64,000 bases of DNA from Bacillus sp. HNG. GTDB taxonomy: Bacteria > Bacillota > Bacilli > Bacillales > Bacillaceae_L. The position numbers were made by a program, and so were the translations under genes. The notes beneath the pieces are model-generated. The model was not told where the DNA came from. It was given only the letters and a program-made list of their open reading frames with translations, and ran no database searches. The stretch is from contig NZ_QUQV01000007.1 of NCBI RefSeq assembly GCF_003400205.1, positions 168,142-232,141 on the forward strand, in the 5' to 3' direction. Below, one piece after another: positions 27,387 to 35,725 of this stretch; position 1 is the stretch's first letter, and every line of letters begins with the position of its first letter.

Positions 27387-29233
27387 ATCATATCCTTCCA
27401 AATATACATTTGAGGTTTGCGTGACTCCATATACGAGATGCTCTTATTTTGATCATTTCCAACCCACACACCAGCCGTATATTGATCAGTGAGACCAATA
27501 AACCAAAGGTCTTTTACATCATTCGTCGTTCCCGTTTTTCCACCAATATAACCCGTTGAAAAATAAGCATCTTTACCAGTTCCCGACTTTACAACATCCC
27601 CAAGTAAGATTCTTACCTTTTGATTAGCAGATTCACTCCACACCACTACAGGTTTTTCATCCCATTCATATAGGATGTTTCCTTGTAAATCAGTCACTTT
27701 GGTAATTCCACGAGCTTGTATATATTGACCGTTGTTCCCAAATGTTGCGAAGGCATTTGTCATCTCAAGTGGAGACATTCCATAAGTAAATCCACCAATG
27801 GCTGCTGGCAAACTATGGTCTTCTTTTACTACATTGGAAAAATGAAGCTTGTCTAAATAGGAAAATGCGTGTTCAATCCCAACTCTTTCAAACAACCGAA
27901 CAGCAGGGGTGTTGTAGGAATACTTAAAAGCTGTTCGTAGGGTAACATTACCATATTCTCCGCCCCCATAATTTCGTGGGCAATACCCATTTTTACAATA
28001 GTTATTGGCATTAATTGTTTGTGAAATAGAAGCACCCGTTTGATCAAAATAAGGCGCATAAACAAGCAAGGGCTTAATCACGGAACCTGGTTGTCGAAAG
28101 GCTTGAAAGGCACGATGGAACGTAAACTTTTGATAGTTTTTTCCGCCAGCGATTGCGACAATTCGATTCGTCGAGTGATCAATAACGGCAGCAGCTCCTT
28201 GTACATTTGCATTCGGTAAATAGCGATCCAAAGCTTGTACAGCTTCTTGTTGTATACTCGGGTTTAACGCTGTTTCAATCATGATTCCAGATTCGAGAAC
28301 TTCGTTTACCTTTTGATCCAAGCCTTTTTGAAGTTCTTTCTTTACGTTGTCAGGTGCTGAATGTAACTTTTCATTAAAGCCTTCTTTTTCAGCAATTAAT
28401 TCTTCAAACTCTTGATAAATATAGGTCGAATAATCTGGATACTGGTCGACACGATCACTCATCATAAGCTCAATCGGTTCCTGTACTGCTTTTTCATATT
28501 CTTCAGTTGTGATTTTACCTGCCTCTACTAATCTTTGTAAAATACGTTCTTGACGTTTCTTCGTATTCGAAAAATTCGTTATTGGATTGTAGAGGGTTGG
28601 GTTATTCGGGATGGCACTTAAAAATGCGATTTTCGCTAGTGTAGCATCCTTGATAGACTGGTTAAAATAGAGCTGGGATGCCGTTTCAATTCCATATGCC
28701 CCATTTTGAAAATAAATGGCGTTAATGTACAACGTTAAAATTTCCTCTTTCGTAAGAGTTCGTTCCAATTGATACGAGTACAAGAGCTCACTTAATTTAC
28801 GATTATAGGTCTTTTCATTTGTTAAGTATAGATTTCGTGCAAGTTGCTGGGTGATTGTACTGCCACCCTGATCGATCGAGTCATTTTCTAGATTGATAAG
28901 GGCTGCCCGACCAATCCCGGTAATATCGAATCCTAGATGTTCATAAAAATGCTGATCCTCAATTGTTATAAACAAATCCCTCACAATTTGTGGAATTTCT
29001 TCAGCTGGAAGGATTGTTCGATTTTCACCCTGGCGGATCTCCGAAATCACGTTTCCAGTGCTGTCTTTAATGTAGCTTGTTTGTGGTAACACAACATCAC
29101 CGATTGGAATTTCTTCATCAAGTACAGTAGAGAAGCTTCTTGTAGCCTTAAGCTCGCTATGTACCTGGAATAACACAAACATAAACACAAAAAAAAGAAT
29201 TAAGGTGATGAAATACCCTGTTTGTCTTCTCAT
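27368..29233 (-). CDS. pbpD: Class A penicillin-binding protein PBP4
   Basis: A bifunctional peptidoglycan synthase of 621 residues. An N-terminal membrane anchor (GYFITLILFFVFMFVLF) is followed by a GT51 transglycosylase domain (TIEDQHFYEHLGFD near residue 90; QGGSTITQQLARNLYLT near residue 123) and a transpeptidase domain with SxxK in RQPGSVIKPLL, SxN in YSYNTPA and KTGT in GGKTGTTND. The start is ATG 29233 (MRRQTGYF) after GAGAGAG; a longer reading crosses the yuxJ terminator. It corresponds to Bacillus subtilis pbpD, next to yuxJ. Confidence 0.93.
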   Translation of the reverse strand: MRRQTGYFITLILFFVFMFVLFQVHSELKATRSFSTVLDEEIPIGDVVLPQTSYIKDSTGNVISEIRQGENRTILPAEEIPQIVRDLFITIEDQHFYEHLGFDITGIGRAALINLENDSIDQGGSTITQQLARNLYLTNEKTYNRKLSELLYSYQLERTLTKEEILTLYINAIYFQNGAYGIETASQLYFNQSIKDATLAKIAFLSAIPNNPTLYNPITNFSNTKKRQERILQRLVEAGKITTEEYEKAVQEPIELMMSDRVDQYPDYSTYIYQEFEELIAEKEGFNEKLHSAPDNVKKELQKGLDQKVNEVLESGIMIETALNPSIQQEAVQALDRYLPNANVQGAAAVIDHSTNRIVAIAGGKNYQKFTFHRAFQAFRQPGSVIKPLLVYAPYFDQTGASISQTINANNYCKNGYCPRNYGGGEYGNVTLRTAFKYSYNTPAVRLFERVGIEHAFSYLDKLHFSNVVKEDHSLPAAIGGFTYGMSPLEMTNAFATFGNNGQYIQARGITKVTDLQGNILYEWDEKPVVVWSESANQKVRILLGDVVKSGTGKDAYFSTGYIGGKTGTTNDVKDLWFIGLTDQYTAGVWVGNDQNKSISYMESRKPQMYIWKDMMKASHK

Positions 29234-29273
29234 ATATAACACTCTCTCAAAGATTACTATTCTCTCATTATAT

Positions 29274-29304
29274 AAAAAAACAGACGGCATTTGCCATCTG
29301 TATT
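29274..29304 (-). terminator. Terminator of yuxJ
   Basis: ACAGATGGCA/TGCCGTCTGT hairpin followed on the minus strand by seven T residues; it separates yuxJ from pbpD. Confidence 0.85.
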
Positions 29305-30523
29305 ACGCGGCTTGTTGAGTTGATTTATCAGAATGTCGAACAACACTTAGCCTTAAAATAATCGCCCCTGTTAAAAAGAGTCCACTTGTTACGAAAAAAA
29401 CAGTAGAGATACCGAAGATACCACTAAGGATTCCACCTGATATTGGACCAATCACATTTCCTAAAAAACGAAAACTGACATTATAGCCTTGGACTTCCCC
29501 CTGCATCGAAAGAGGGGCAACTTGGCGGATGTAGGCTGTCATACACGGAATTAATCCACCGACTGCCATGCCGAATAAAAATCTACATAGAACAAGCTGC
29601 CATAATTCGCTTACAAGACCTTGCGGGATAAACAAAATGGAACAGGCAAGGAGAAGGAGTGTTAAAATCTTTTCATGCCCCATTCGGTCACCTAACTTCC
29701 CCCATTGTCTCGTAAATAATAAGTTTCCAAATCCAGTCGCTGAAAACGCCATTCCAGCTAAAAATACAATATTACTACTGTCGGTTAAGTGAGTGACATA
29801 TAATGCTAGTAAGGGCTGGATACTGAAATTCGCTACTTGAATGAGTGTTGATATAAACATGACGGTTAATAAAACAGGGTTCTTGAAGATATGAATTAAT
29901 ACCTCTTTACGTGTATATTTTTTTACCGTCGTACTTGTTTCATTTAACCGAACTTCTTTAATACCAATGCCCACTAGAATAACTGCACCTAAAATCACCA
30001 CTGCGGTGATAACAAAGGTATACTGAAAACCAACGGCATCAGCAAGCAATCCACCTAATAATGGACCAAATAATGCTCCTGAAACATTTCCCATTTGAAG
30101 AGTCCCTAATGTTTTTCCTGCAATTTCCTTCGGGGTTTGTGCGGAAATGAGGGCTAGGGAGGTAGGAATAAACCCAGTAACAACACCCATAAAGAGCCTC
30201 AAGACAAATAATTGCTGAACTGTATTCACATAACCCATTAAAAAGATGCTGAAGGCAATGCCAGTTCCTGTAATTAATAGAATCTTTTTGTAGCCATTTC
30301 GGTCGCCAAAACGTCCCCAAATCGGTGAAATAAAAAAAGCAGTGACAAAGGTTGCGGCAAAGACTAAGCCGGCCCACCGTTGCACAAAGCTATCCGAGTA
30401 ATCACCGAAAGTTTCGATGTATAAAGACAGAAATGGCATAATCATTGTTGCACTAGCTGCAACAAAAAAATTGGCAAACCACATAATAACCAGATTACGC
30501 TTTGTTGTTTGAATGGATAACAC
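29303..30523 (-). CDS. yuxJ: Major facilitator superfamily transporter YuxJ
   Basis: A 406-residue MFS exporter with 12 predicted helices. The family A-loop GRFGDRNGYKKILL (near residue 70) and a repeat in the second half (GKLGDRMGHEKIL near residue 270) are visible, as in TetA/multidrug exporters. The substrate is unknown. The start is uncertain: the GTG at 30523 lies inside the GAGAAGGTG that would serve as ribosome binding site, and the next spaced codon would be an ATT three codons on. It matches the position of Bacillus yuxJ, upstream of pbpD and divergent from kapD. Confidence 0.87.
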   Translation of the reverse strand: MLSIQTTKRNLVIMWFANFFVAASATMIMPFLSLYIETFGDYSDSFVQRWAGLVFAATFVTAFFISPIWGRFGDRNGYKKILLITGTGIAFSIFLMGYVNTVQQLFVLRLFMGVVTGFIPTSLALISAQTPKEIAGKTLGTLQMGNVSGALFGPLLGGLLADAVGFQYTFVITAVVILGAVILVGIGIKEVRLNETSTTVKKYTRKEVLIHIFKNPVLLTVMFISTLIQVANFSIQPLLALYVTHLTDSSNIVFLAGMAFSATGFGNLLFTRQWGKLGDRMGHEKILTLLLLACSILFIPQGLVSELWQLVLCRFLFGMAVGGLIPCMTAYIRQVAPLSMQGEVQGYNVSFRFLGNVIGPISGGILSGIFGISTVFFVTSGLFLTGAIILRLSVVRHSDKSTQQAA

Positions 30524-30735
30524 CTTCTCAATTCGGATATTTCGGTTTACTAAATATTATAAAATATTATCTTACTTTATTAAAGGTAAAAAAGCATATA
30601 TATTATAAATATATTCTGAAAAATGAAAGGAACCATGTTATAATATTTAAAAAAGATGTTCGTCTAAGTTAAACTATTTTTAGCAGAAGTTAGCCACTTC
30701 TTTGGTAGGAGAAATATGACAAAGGAGGTTTAGGT

Positions 30736-31359
30736 GTGGATAATCAGCATCAATATTTGTTCATTGATTTTGAATTTACAATGCCTGAGGGGAAAAGCAA
30801 CCCACAAGGATTTTATCCCGAGATTATTGAAGTTGGTCTTGTATCTGTGAAGAATCAGAAGATAATCGACCAATACTCATCCTATGTAAAACCGATAAAA
30901 TTTCCTACACTAACTGAACGGTGCAAGTCTTTTTTAAACATATCCCAAGAGCAAGTAAATTGTGGAATATCGTTTCATGAACTAGTGAACAAGCTATCTG
31001 AATATGAAAAAACATCCTCAAGCACTATTATTACCTGGGGAAATATGGATATGAAGGTCCTTCGTCACAATTGTCAAAAGGCTGGAATTCCGTTTCCTTT
31101 TAAAGGAAAACAGCGGGATCTGTCAATGGAATATAAACGTTTTTTCGGAGATCAAAACCAAACAGGTCTGTGGAAGGCGGTTCAGGAATACGGTAAGGAA
31201 GGGACAGGTAAACACCATTGTGCCCTCGATGATGCACTTACAACCTTTAATATATTCAAATTAGTTGAAAATGATAAACGCTATTTAGCAAAACCAGAGC
31301 CAACAACCATTGGCGATCGTGTTGATTTTTCAAAAGTCCTAAATAAATTTGCCTTATAA
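30736..31359 (+). CDS. kapD: KapD, DEDDh 3'-5' exonuclease, sporulation-linked
   Basis: A 207-residue exonuclease of the DEDDh family. Exo I is FIDFEFTMPEG (D11, E13), the middle aspartate is in TWGNMDMKVL and the C-terminal HHCALDDALTTF supplies the histidine and last aspartate. In Bacillus subtilis KapD was described as an inhibitor of the KinA pathway to sporulation, also expressed in the mother cell; its substrate is not firmly known. GTG start with an excellent AAAGGAGG. It is divergent from yuxJ. Confidence 0.9.
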   Translation: MDNQHQYLFIDFEFTMPEGKSNPQGFYPEIIEVGLVSVKNQKIIDQYSSYVKPIKFPTLTERCKSFLNISQEQVNCGISFHELVNKLSEYEKTSSSTIITWGNMDMKVLRHNCQKAGIPFPFKGKQRDLSMEYKRFFGDQNQTGLWKAVQEYGKEGTGKHHCALDDALTTFNIFKLVENDKRYLAKPEPTTIGDRVDFSKVLNKFAL

Positions 31360-31397
31360 AAACCAATTCACTCCAAATAGTGAATTGGTTTTTATTT
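31358..31397 (+). terminator. Terminator of kapD
   Basis: AAACCAATTCACT/AGTGAATTGGTTT hairpin followed by a T-rich tail. Confidence 0.9.
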
Positions 31398-31488
31398 TTA
31401 CTGTAGATCACTGTCGAATATTTACAATGGATTTAAAAAATAATCGCATCCCGATAGGATATCCTAATTGGAAAAGGAGGGATGCCCA

Positions 31489-32811
31489 ATGTTTATAGGT
31501 CATAAAATCGAAAATCCACAAACCATTACTTTATATATTGATCCAGGGTTACAGGAATTTTCCAGTGAACTTGGTACACAAGAACAAGGGAAAAAGCTTC
31601 ATTTTAACGAAAGTATCCGAATATACCTAAAAGAAAAAGTCCCCAACCTGAATCCTAATATCGTTAAAGTTATGATGGGAACAATTGTCGTTGCTACTGT
31701 TTCAATGGTGGGGGGGAATCATACGTCAACCGTAGAAGCAGCAAGTAATGGTCATGTCCAAAAAAACTCTACACATACAGTGGCAAATGGAGATACCTTA
31801 TATGGAATTGCAACGCAATATAATTTGACCGTCTCTCAATTAAAGCAGTTGAACCATCTAACTGGAGATATGATCTATCCTGGTCAAACACTTGTGATTA
31901 GTGAGACGCCACCACCTAGTACAACCGCGACATATACGGTAAACCGCGGTGATACCCTTTATTCTATTGCAAATTCGTATAACATGAGTGTCGACCAATT
32001 GAAGCAATTAAATAATTTAACATCAAATACGATTCAAGTAGGGCAAACCCTACAAGTCATTGGTACTGCACCAGAGTCCTCACAAATTCAAGCACAAACA
32101 TACACGGTTCAACCTGGTGATTCGCTATATTCGATTGCCCAGCGAGCTAACACAACCGTTGACCAAATTATGAAAAACAATCAATTAACCTCATCAATCA
32201 TTTCTGTTGGCCAAACAATACAACTAGGAAATGCAAAATCGACTCCACCACAAAATGTAGCAAGTGCTACATATACCGTTAAAGCTGGAGACACCTTATA
32301 TGGAATAGCACGCACTTATAATATGAGTGTTACAGAACTTAAAAATATCAATAATCTAACAAGCAATACCCTTTCGATCGGACAAGTCATAAACGTGACC
32401 GGAAATGCAAAAGCTGAATCAAATGTTCAAAATAGGGAGCAAGTTTTGAAAGATTTAGTTTCAGATAGCTATAATTTTATCGGGATTCCCTATCTTTGGG
32501 GTGGAACGACAACGGCTGGGTTTGATTGTTCAGGATTTGTTTCGTTTATGCATGCTAGACATGGAATAGACATTCCAAGGAACACATCAGCTGGTTACTA
32601 CACAATGGGGACCTCTGTTTCAAAAGCAAATCTCCAACCAGGTGACCTTGTGTTTTTTGCTGTCAATAATACAGGCCAAATTTCACATGTTGGTTTTTAT
32701 GCAGGTAATAATGAGTTTATATCCGCCACATCTTCGAAAGGAATCGCGGTGGTTTCCATGGATAATTCGTATTGGTCCAAGTATTATGTTGGTGCCAAAC
32801 GGGTTTACTAA
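31489..32811 (+). CDS. LysM-NlpC/P60 peptidoglycan endopeptidase with N-terminal cytoplasmic domain
   Basis: A 440-residue cell wall hydrolase. Residues 1-56 (MFIGHKIENPQTITLYIDPG...) precede a membrane helix at about 57-76 and a possible processing site (VEAAS, ~residue 86). Four LysM domains follow from about 96, 148, 206 and 268, joined by Ser/Thr/Pro linkers. An NlpC/P60 domain ends the protein, with C347 in FDCSGF, H400 in ISHVGFY and a third polar ligand downstream. It is predicted to cut D-gamma-glutamyl bonds in peptidoglycan stems. The start is chosen by GGAGG eight bases upstream. The long cytoplasmic segment before the helix is unlike the short signal of LytE or CwlS. Confidence 0.88.
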   Translation: MFIGHKIENPQTITLYIDPGLQEFSSELGTQEQGKKLHFNESIRIYLKEKVPNLNPNIVKVMMGTIVVATVSMVGGNHTSTVEAASNGHVQKNSTHTVANGDTLYGIATQYNLTVSQLKQLNHLTGDMIYPGQTLVISETPPPSTTATYTVNRGDTLYSIANSYNMSVDQLKQLNNLTSNTIQVGQTLQVIGTAPESSQIQAQTYTVQPGDSLYSIAQRANTTVDQIMKNNQLTSSIISVGQTIQLGNAKSTPPQNVASATYTVKAGDTLYGIARTYNMSVTELKNINNLTSNTLSIGQVINVTGNAKAESNVQNREQVLKDLVSDSYNFIGIPYLWGGTTTAGFDCSGFVSFMHARHGIDIPRNTSAGYYTMGTSVSKANLQPGDLVFFAVNNTGQISHVGFYAGNNEFISATSSKGIAVVSMDNSYWSKYYVGAKRVY

Positions 32812-32816
32812 TATGA

Positions 32817-32850
32817 AAAACCTCCGGAAATGGTATTCCGGAGGTTTTTA
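32817..32850 (+). terminator. Terminator of the LysM-NlpC/P60 gene
   Basis: AACCTCCGGAA...TTCCGGAGGTT hairpin followed by TTTTA. Confidence 0.92.
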
Positions 32851-32858
32851 AGTCTAAA

Positions 32859-32980
32859 ATGGCTTTATTCAAATTTATGGTCAATCATAATTAGTTATGG
32901 CTGATAGGGTAAAAATATGGCCAATAAAAACATTTTATAGCCAATAAATAAAATTTATGGCTAATAGCAAAATGTAAGCA
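32859..32980. repeat. Tandem array, about six 20-bp units
   Basis: ATGGCYAATA-type units with landmark ends at 32880, 32900, 32920, 32940 and 32960, exactly 20 bp apart, plus a first unit of 18 bp. Located between the convergent LysM endopeptidase gene and kapB. AT-rich, without an open frame. Confidence 0.8.
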
Positions 32981-32984
32981 AGAC

Positions 32985-33368
32985 TTATTTAAAATAATCC
33001 ATCTCTAATACTTTCATGTTTTCCAGGCTACGCATTGCCCATTCGGATCCTTCTGTTTCTAATTCAGTCTTTGTTTTTTCCACAGCTTCCTTTAATGAAG
33101 CCTTATATTCTGGAATATCTCCTGAAAAGGCGCGAACCATCTTTTTCGGTACATTGGTCTGTTCATTAAAAGCAAGTGCTCTACGCTCTTGGAAAAACGG
33201 CACATTAGCATCCCTCGGTGAATGAATGTCCCCTTGCATTGGATGCTTAAGAACAGCCTTTACCTTCACTAGATAGTGTTCAGGCTTAATCGCTGTTATT
33301 TCCCCAATATATTTTCCTGTCTTATAAATTCCTGTTACAATGTCACCGACTTTGAATTCAGTAGACAT
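32985..33368 (-). CDS. kapB: KapB, kinase-associated lipoprotein B homologue
   Basis: A 127-residue soluble protein matching KapB: a beta-rich N terminus (FKVGDIVTGIYKTGKYIGEI) and a helical C terminus rich in Lys/Glu. In Bacillus subtilis KapB is needed for the KinB branch of the sporulation phosphorelay. The start at ATG 33368 follows AAGGGAG. Here it is monocistronic: no kinB histidine kinase gene precedes it, unlike in B. subtilis. No lipobox is present. Confidence 0.87.
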   Translation of the reverse strand: MSTEFKVGDIVTGIYKTGKYIGEITAIKPEHYLVKVKAVLKHPMQGDIHSPRDANVPFFQERRALAFNEQTNVPKKMVRAFSGDIPEYKASLKEAVEKTKTELETEGSEWAMRSLENMKVLEMDYFK

Positions 33369-33509
33369 GATAATCACTCCCTTCGCAAATGACTACACAA
33401 TCACTCTCTTCATTATAACTGACCACAATCGAACAAGCATCTATAACACGTCCAAAGGATTGTGTTATAATGATGAAAGTTATTATTTATCGGTGAAAGG
33501 TGTGTAGTA

Positions 33510-33719
33510 ATGCTGTTTTTACCAATTTTAAATCTGTTTCTATATTTTCCTGAGGATAAATCAGAATATATTCCAGCTGCAATAAAATTAGTCATTTGTA
33601 TCATTATCGCGGTTGTCGTATTTCGTTTAATCGTCAAGCATTCAAAGAAAGAACAGGCAAAAGCTGAAGAGCTCGAAAAGCAAATTATGAATCAAGATAA
33701 AAATAATACTATGAAGTAA
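33510..33719 (+). CDS. Small membrane protein, 69 aa
   Basis: Starts at ATG 33510 after GAAAGGTG. It has two hydrophobic stretches, a short one at the N terminus (LFLPILNLFLYF) and a clear helix at about residues 23-43 (AIKLVICIIIAVVVFRLIV), followed by a charged coiled-coil-like tail (KHSKKEQAKAEELEKQI). It is 16 bases upstream of yugE, in the same direction. The family is not recognised. Confidence 0.68.
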   Translation: MLFLPILNLFLYFPEDKSEYIPAAIKLVICIIIAVVVFRLIVKHSKKEQAKAEELEKQIMNQDKNNTMK

Positions 33720-33735
33720 ATCACCAGGTGATTAT

Positions 33736-33996
33736 ATGGAAAATCAACAAGCAAATTTACAAATGATGATCCTGCTTCAAGAATGGGATCCACTTGGATA
33801 TGGGATTGGCTCCTATGAAACGGAAGCAGTAGATGTATTACAGGCCGCTTATCAATTTGATGACCCAGGAAAATTGGCCAGAAAAGTTCAGTCCATTTTC
33901 GAATTCTCCTTTGAAGAAATCATTGCTCTTAAAGAATGTGAGAATATGGCCCTACAGTTATTAACCATTAAAAATAATGCAGCATGTGAACTTTAG
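33736..33996 (+). CDS. yugE: YugE family (DUF1871) protein
   Basis: An 86-residue soluble acidic protein of the DUF1871 family. Recognisable segments are LLQEWDPLGYGIGSYETEAV (residues 13-32) and KVQSIFEFSFEEII. Members are all-helical with no known enzymatic residues. CACCAGGTG precedes the ATG. It is cotranscribed with the preceding small membrane protein gene by spacing. The function is unknown. Confidence 0.85.
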   Translation: MENQQANLQMMILLQEWDPLGYGIGSYETEAVDVLQAAYQFDDPGKLARKVQSIFEFSFEEIIALKECENMALQLLTIKNNAACEL

Positions 33997-34076
33997 GAAA
34001 GATGGGGGCTATGGGCTGCCTATCTTTTTTGTTTGCAGGGAAAATTCGACCGGAGTAATGGAAAATTGTTATATCA

Positions 34077-34232
34077 AGTCCCAATACCGTCATGATTTGG
34101 ACAGCAGGAGCGAGGAAATCCTCAATTGAGTCCAAATACCGCTTTTATTTTGACAACAAGAGTTAGAAATCCCCACCCGAGTCCAAATGCCACCTTGATT
34201 CCGACAGTATCAGCAAGGATTTCTTATAAACA
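34077..34232. repeat. Tandem array, three 51-52 bp units
   Basis: AGTCCMAATRCC begins units at 34077, 34129 and 34180 (spacing 52 and 51 bp). Units share TTTTGACARCA-like and GAAATCC-like segments but are more diverged than the other arrays. Lies between convergent yugE and yugF. No gene is present in 33997-34254. Confidence 0.75.
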
Positions 34233-34254
34233 AGTTCTAAAAACCTTAATCTAG

Positions 34255-35073
34255 CTAAATAAACTCTGTAATATGCGTAGCTACCTTTTCAGGACATTCC
34301 TCAGGGACCAAATGGCCTGTATTCTTGATTGAAATGAATGTAGAATGGGGTAAATCTTGATGAAGCCTTTTCCCCACAGAAATCGGAACAACCCGATCTT
34401 TTTCACCCCAAATTAACAATACAGGATGCTTGATTTGTTTTAATTCCTCAGATGATAAATCACCTTCGCGATGACGGATCATCCTTGTTAATCCCATAAA
34501 AATTCGATTATCTAAGAATGGTTCCGTATACCCATCAATCATCTCTTGATCAATTAGCTCATGATTGTGAACGACATTTCGTAAATTATGTAGTACACCT
34601 TGCTTTGCAAGCTTTTTCTTTACGATAAAATGAAAATAGGGAAGATAGGAAGAATAGATTAAGGATCTTGGCATCCTTTTCATATAACCCGAGCTGCACA
34701 ACAAAACTAATTTATCGACTAGAGCTGGTGCTTGTTTTGCAAGGTATAAACAAATCTGGCCCCCCATCGAATGTCCTACTAAATTGATTTTTGTGAAATG
34801 AAAAGAACGAATTAACTCACTTACTACCCATGCAATATTTGAATATGAGTAATTGAACCTTGTTGATTTTTCACTTTTTCCAAATGGAGGAAGGTCTACT
34901 GATAGAATCGTATAGTTTTTTGAAAGGACTGGGATAAGCCTTCGAAAGCTGAAAGATGATGATAAAAAACCATGCAATAACACGAGAACCGGTTTCTCTT
35001 TATCTTGTTGATATAACTCATAATGGAGCTTTATTCCCTTAATTTGTATTGTATCCATTGATGGAAAATCCAC
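34255..35073 (-). CDS. yugF: Alpha/beta hydrolase YugF
   Basis: A 272-residue alpha/beta-hydrolase. Oxyanion region LLHGFLSSSFSFR (near residue 33), nucleophile elbow LVGHSMGGQ (Ser near residue 99), acid in LLIWGEKDRVVP (Asp near residue 224) and catalytic His in NTGHLVPEE (near residue 252). The substrate is unknown. GTG 35073 or the ATG at 35058 (MDTIQIKG) could be the start; neither has ideal ribosome binding site spacing. Its position beside yugE and alaR-alaT matches Bacillus subtilis yugF. Confidence 0.87.
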   Translation of the reverse strand: MDFPSMDTIQIKGIKLHYELYQQDKEKPVLVLLHGFLSSSFSFRRLIPVLSKNYTILSVDLPPFGKSEKSTRFNYSYSNIAWVVSELIRSFHFTKINLVGHSMGGQICLYLAKQAPALVDKLVLLCSSGYMKRMPRSLIYSSYLPYFHFIVKKKLAKQGVLHNLRNVVHNHELIDQEMIDGYTEPFLDNRIFMGLTRMIRHREGDLSSEELKQIKHPVLLIWGEKDRVVPISVGKRLHQDLPHSTFISIKNTGHLVPEECPEKVATHITEFI

Positions 35074-35224
35074 ATCCTAATTAAATGATTTATCCCTATT
35101 TTTACCAAAGGGAAAAGAAAAACTCATAAAGTTTTGAATGAATTAAAAATTTTTCAATATACTGTCCATTTATCTGATATAATAAGTGACAAAAATTATT
35201 TCAAAAAATCTAGGGGTGACCGTT

Positions 35225-35725
35225 ATGCAATTACAGGAAAATGAAATTGAGATACTCGAAATTATTGAAAATAATGGACGACTTCCTGTAGAAACAATCG
35301 CAAAATTAGTTGGCAAAAGTGTCGATGAAGTCGATGCTATTATTCGTAAGCTAGAAGAACTAAAGATTATTGTAGAATATAACACAATTGTTGACTGGAA
35401 GAAAGTTGCAGGTCACGAAGGTGTAACAGCCATGATTGATGTCAAGGTAACCCCGAAAAAAGGTGTTGGCTTTGATGAAATTGCAAAGCGTATCTATCAC
35501 TTTAAGGAAGTAAAATCTGTTTATTTAATGTCTGGTGCATATGATTTGTCAGTTGTCATTGAAGGAAAAACGATGTCTGAGGTTGGGTCTTTTGTATCTG
35601 AAAAACTTTCAACTCTGGACTCAGTTCTGTCAACAACCACACATTTTATTTTGAAAAAATATAAGCATGATGGAACTATCTTCGACCAAGGCGAAGATGA
35701 TAAACGGATTGTGGTGACACCATGA
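35225..35725 (+). CDS. alaR: Lrp/AsnC-family regulator AlaR
   Basis: A 166-residue Lrp-type regulator: winged helix-turn-helix (residues 1-60, NGRLPVETIAKLVGKSVDEV) then an RAM/ACT-like effector domain (MIDVKVTPKKGVGFDEI). In Bacillus subtilis AlaR (YugG) controls the downstream alanine transaminase gene alaT. The start at ATG 35225 follows AGGGGTG; an in-frame ATG at 35186 has no ribosome binding site. The stop overlaps the alaT start by 4 bases, indicating coupled expression. Confidence 0.9.
   Translation: MQLQENEIEILEIIENNGRLPVETIAKLVGKSVDEVDAIIRKLEELKIIVEYNTIVDWKKVAGHEGVTAMIDVKVTPKKGVGFDEIAKRIYHFKEVKSVYLMSGAYDLSVVIEGKTMSEVGSFVSEKLSTLDSVLSTTTHFILKKYKHDGTIFDQGEDDKRIVVTP

Noticed and set aside
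30655..30715. Similarity of a region before kapD (AGCAGAAGTTAGCCACTTCT) to the interior of the 99-bp inverted-repeat element
   Set aside because: Only about 10-15 bases match and there are no terminal repeats at 30.7 kb. It could be chance in AT-rich leader sequence.
33997..34254. A gene in the interval between yugE and yugF
   Set aside because: No open frame with a ribosome binding site was found; the interval is filled by the 51-52 bp array.
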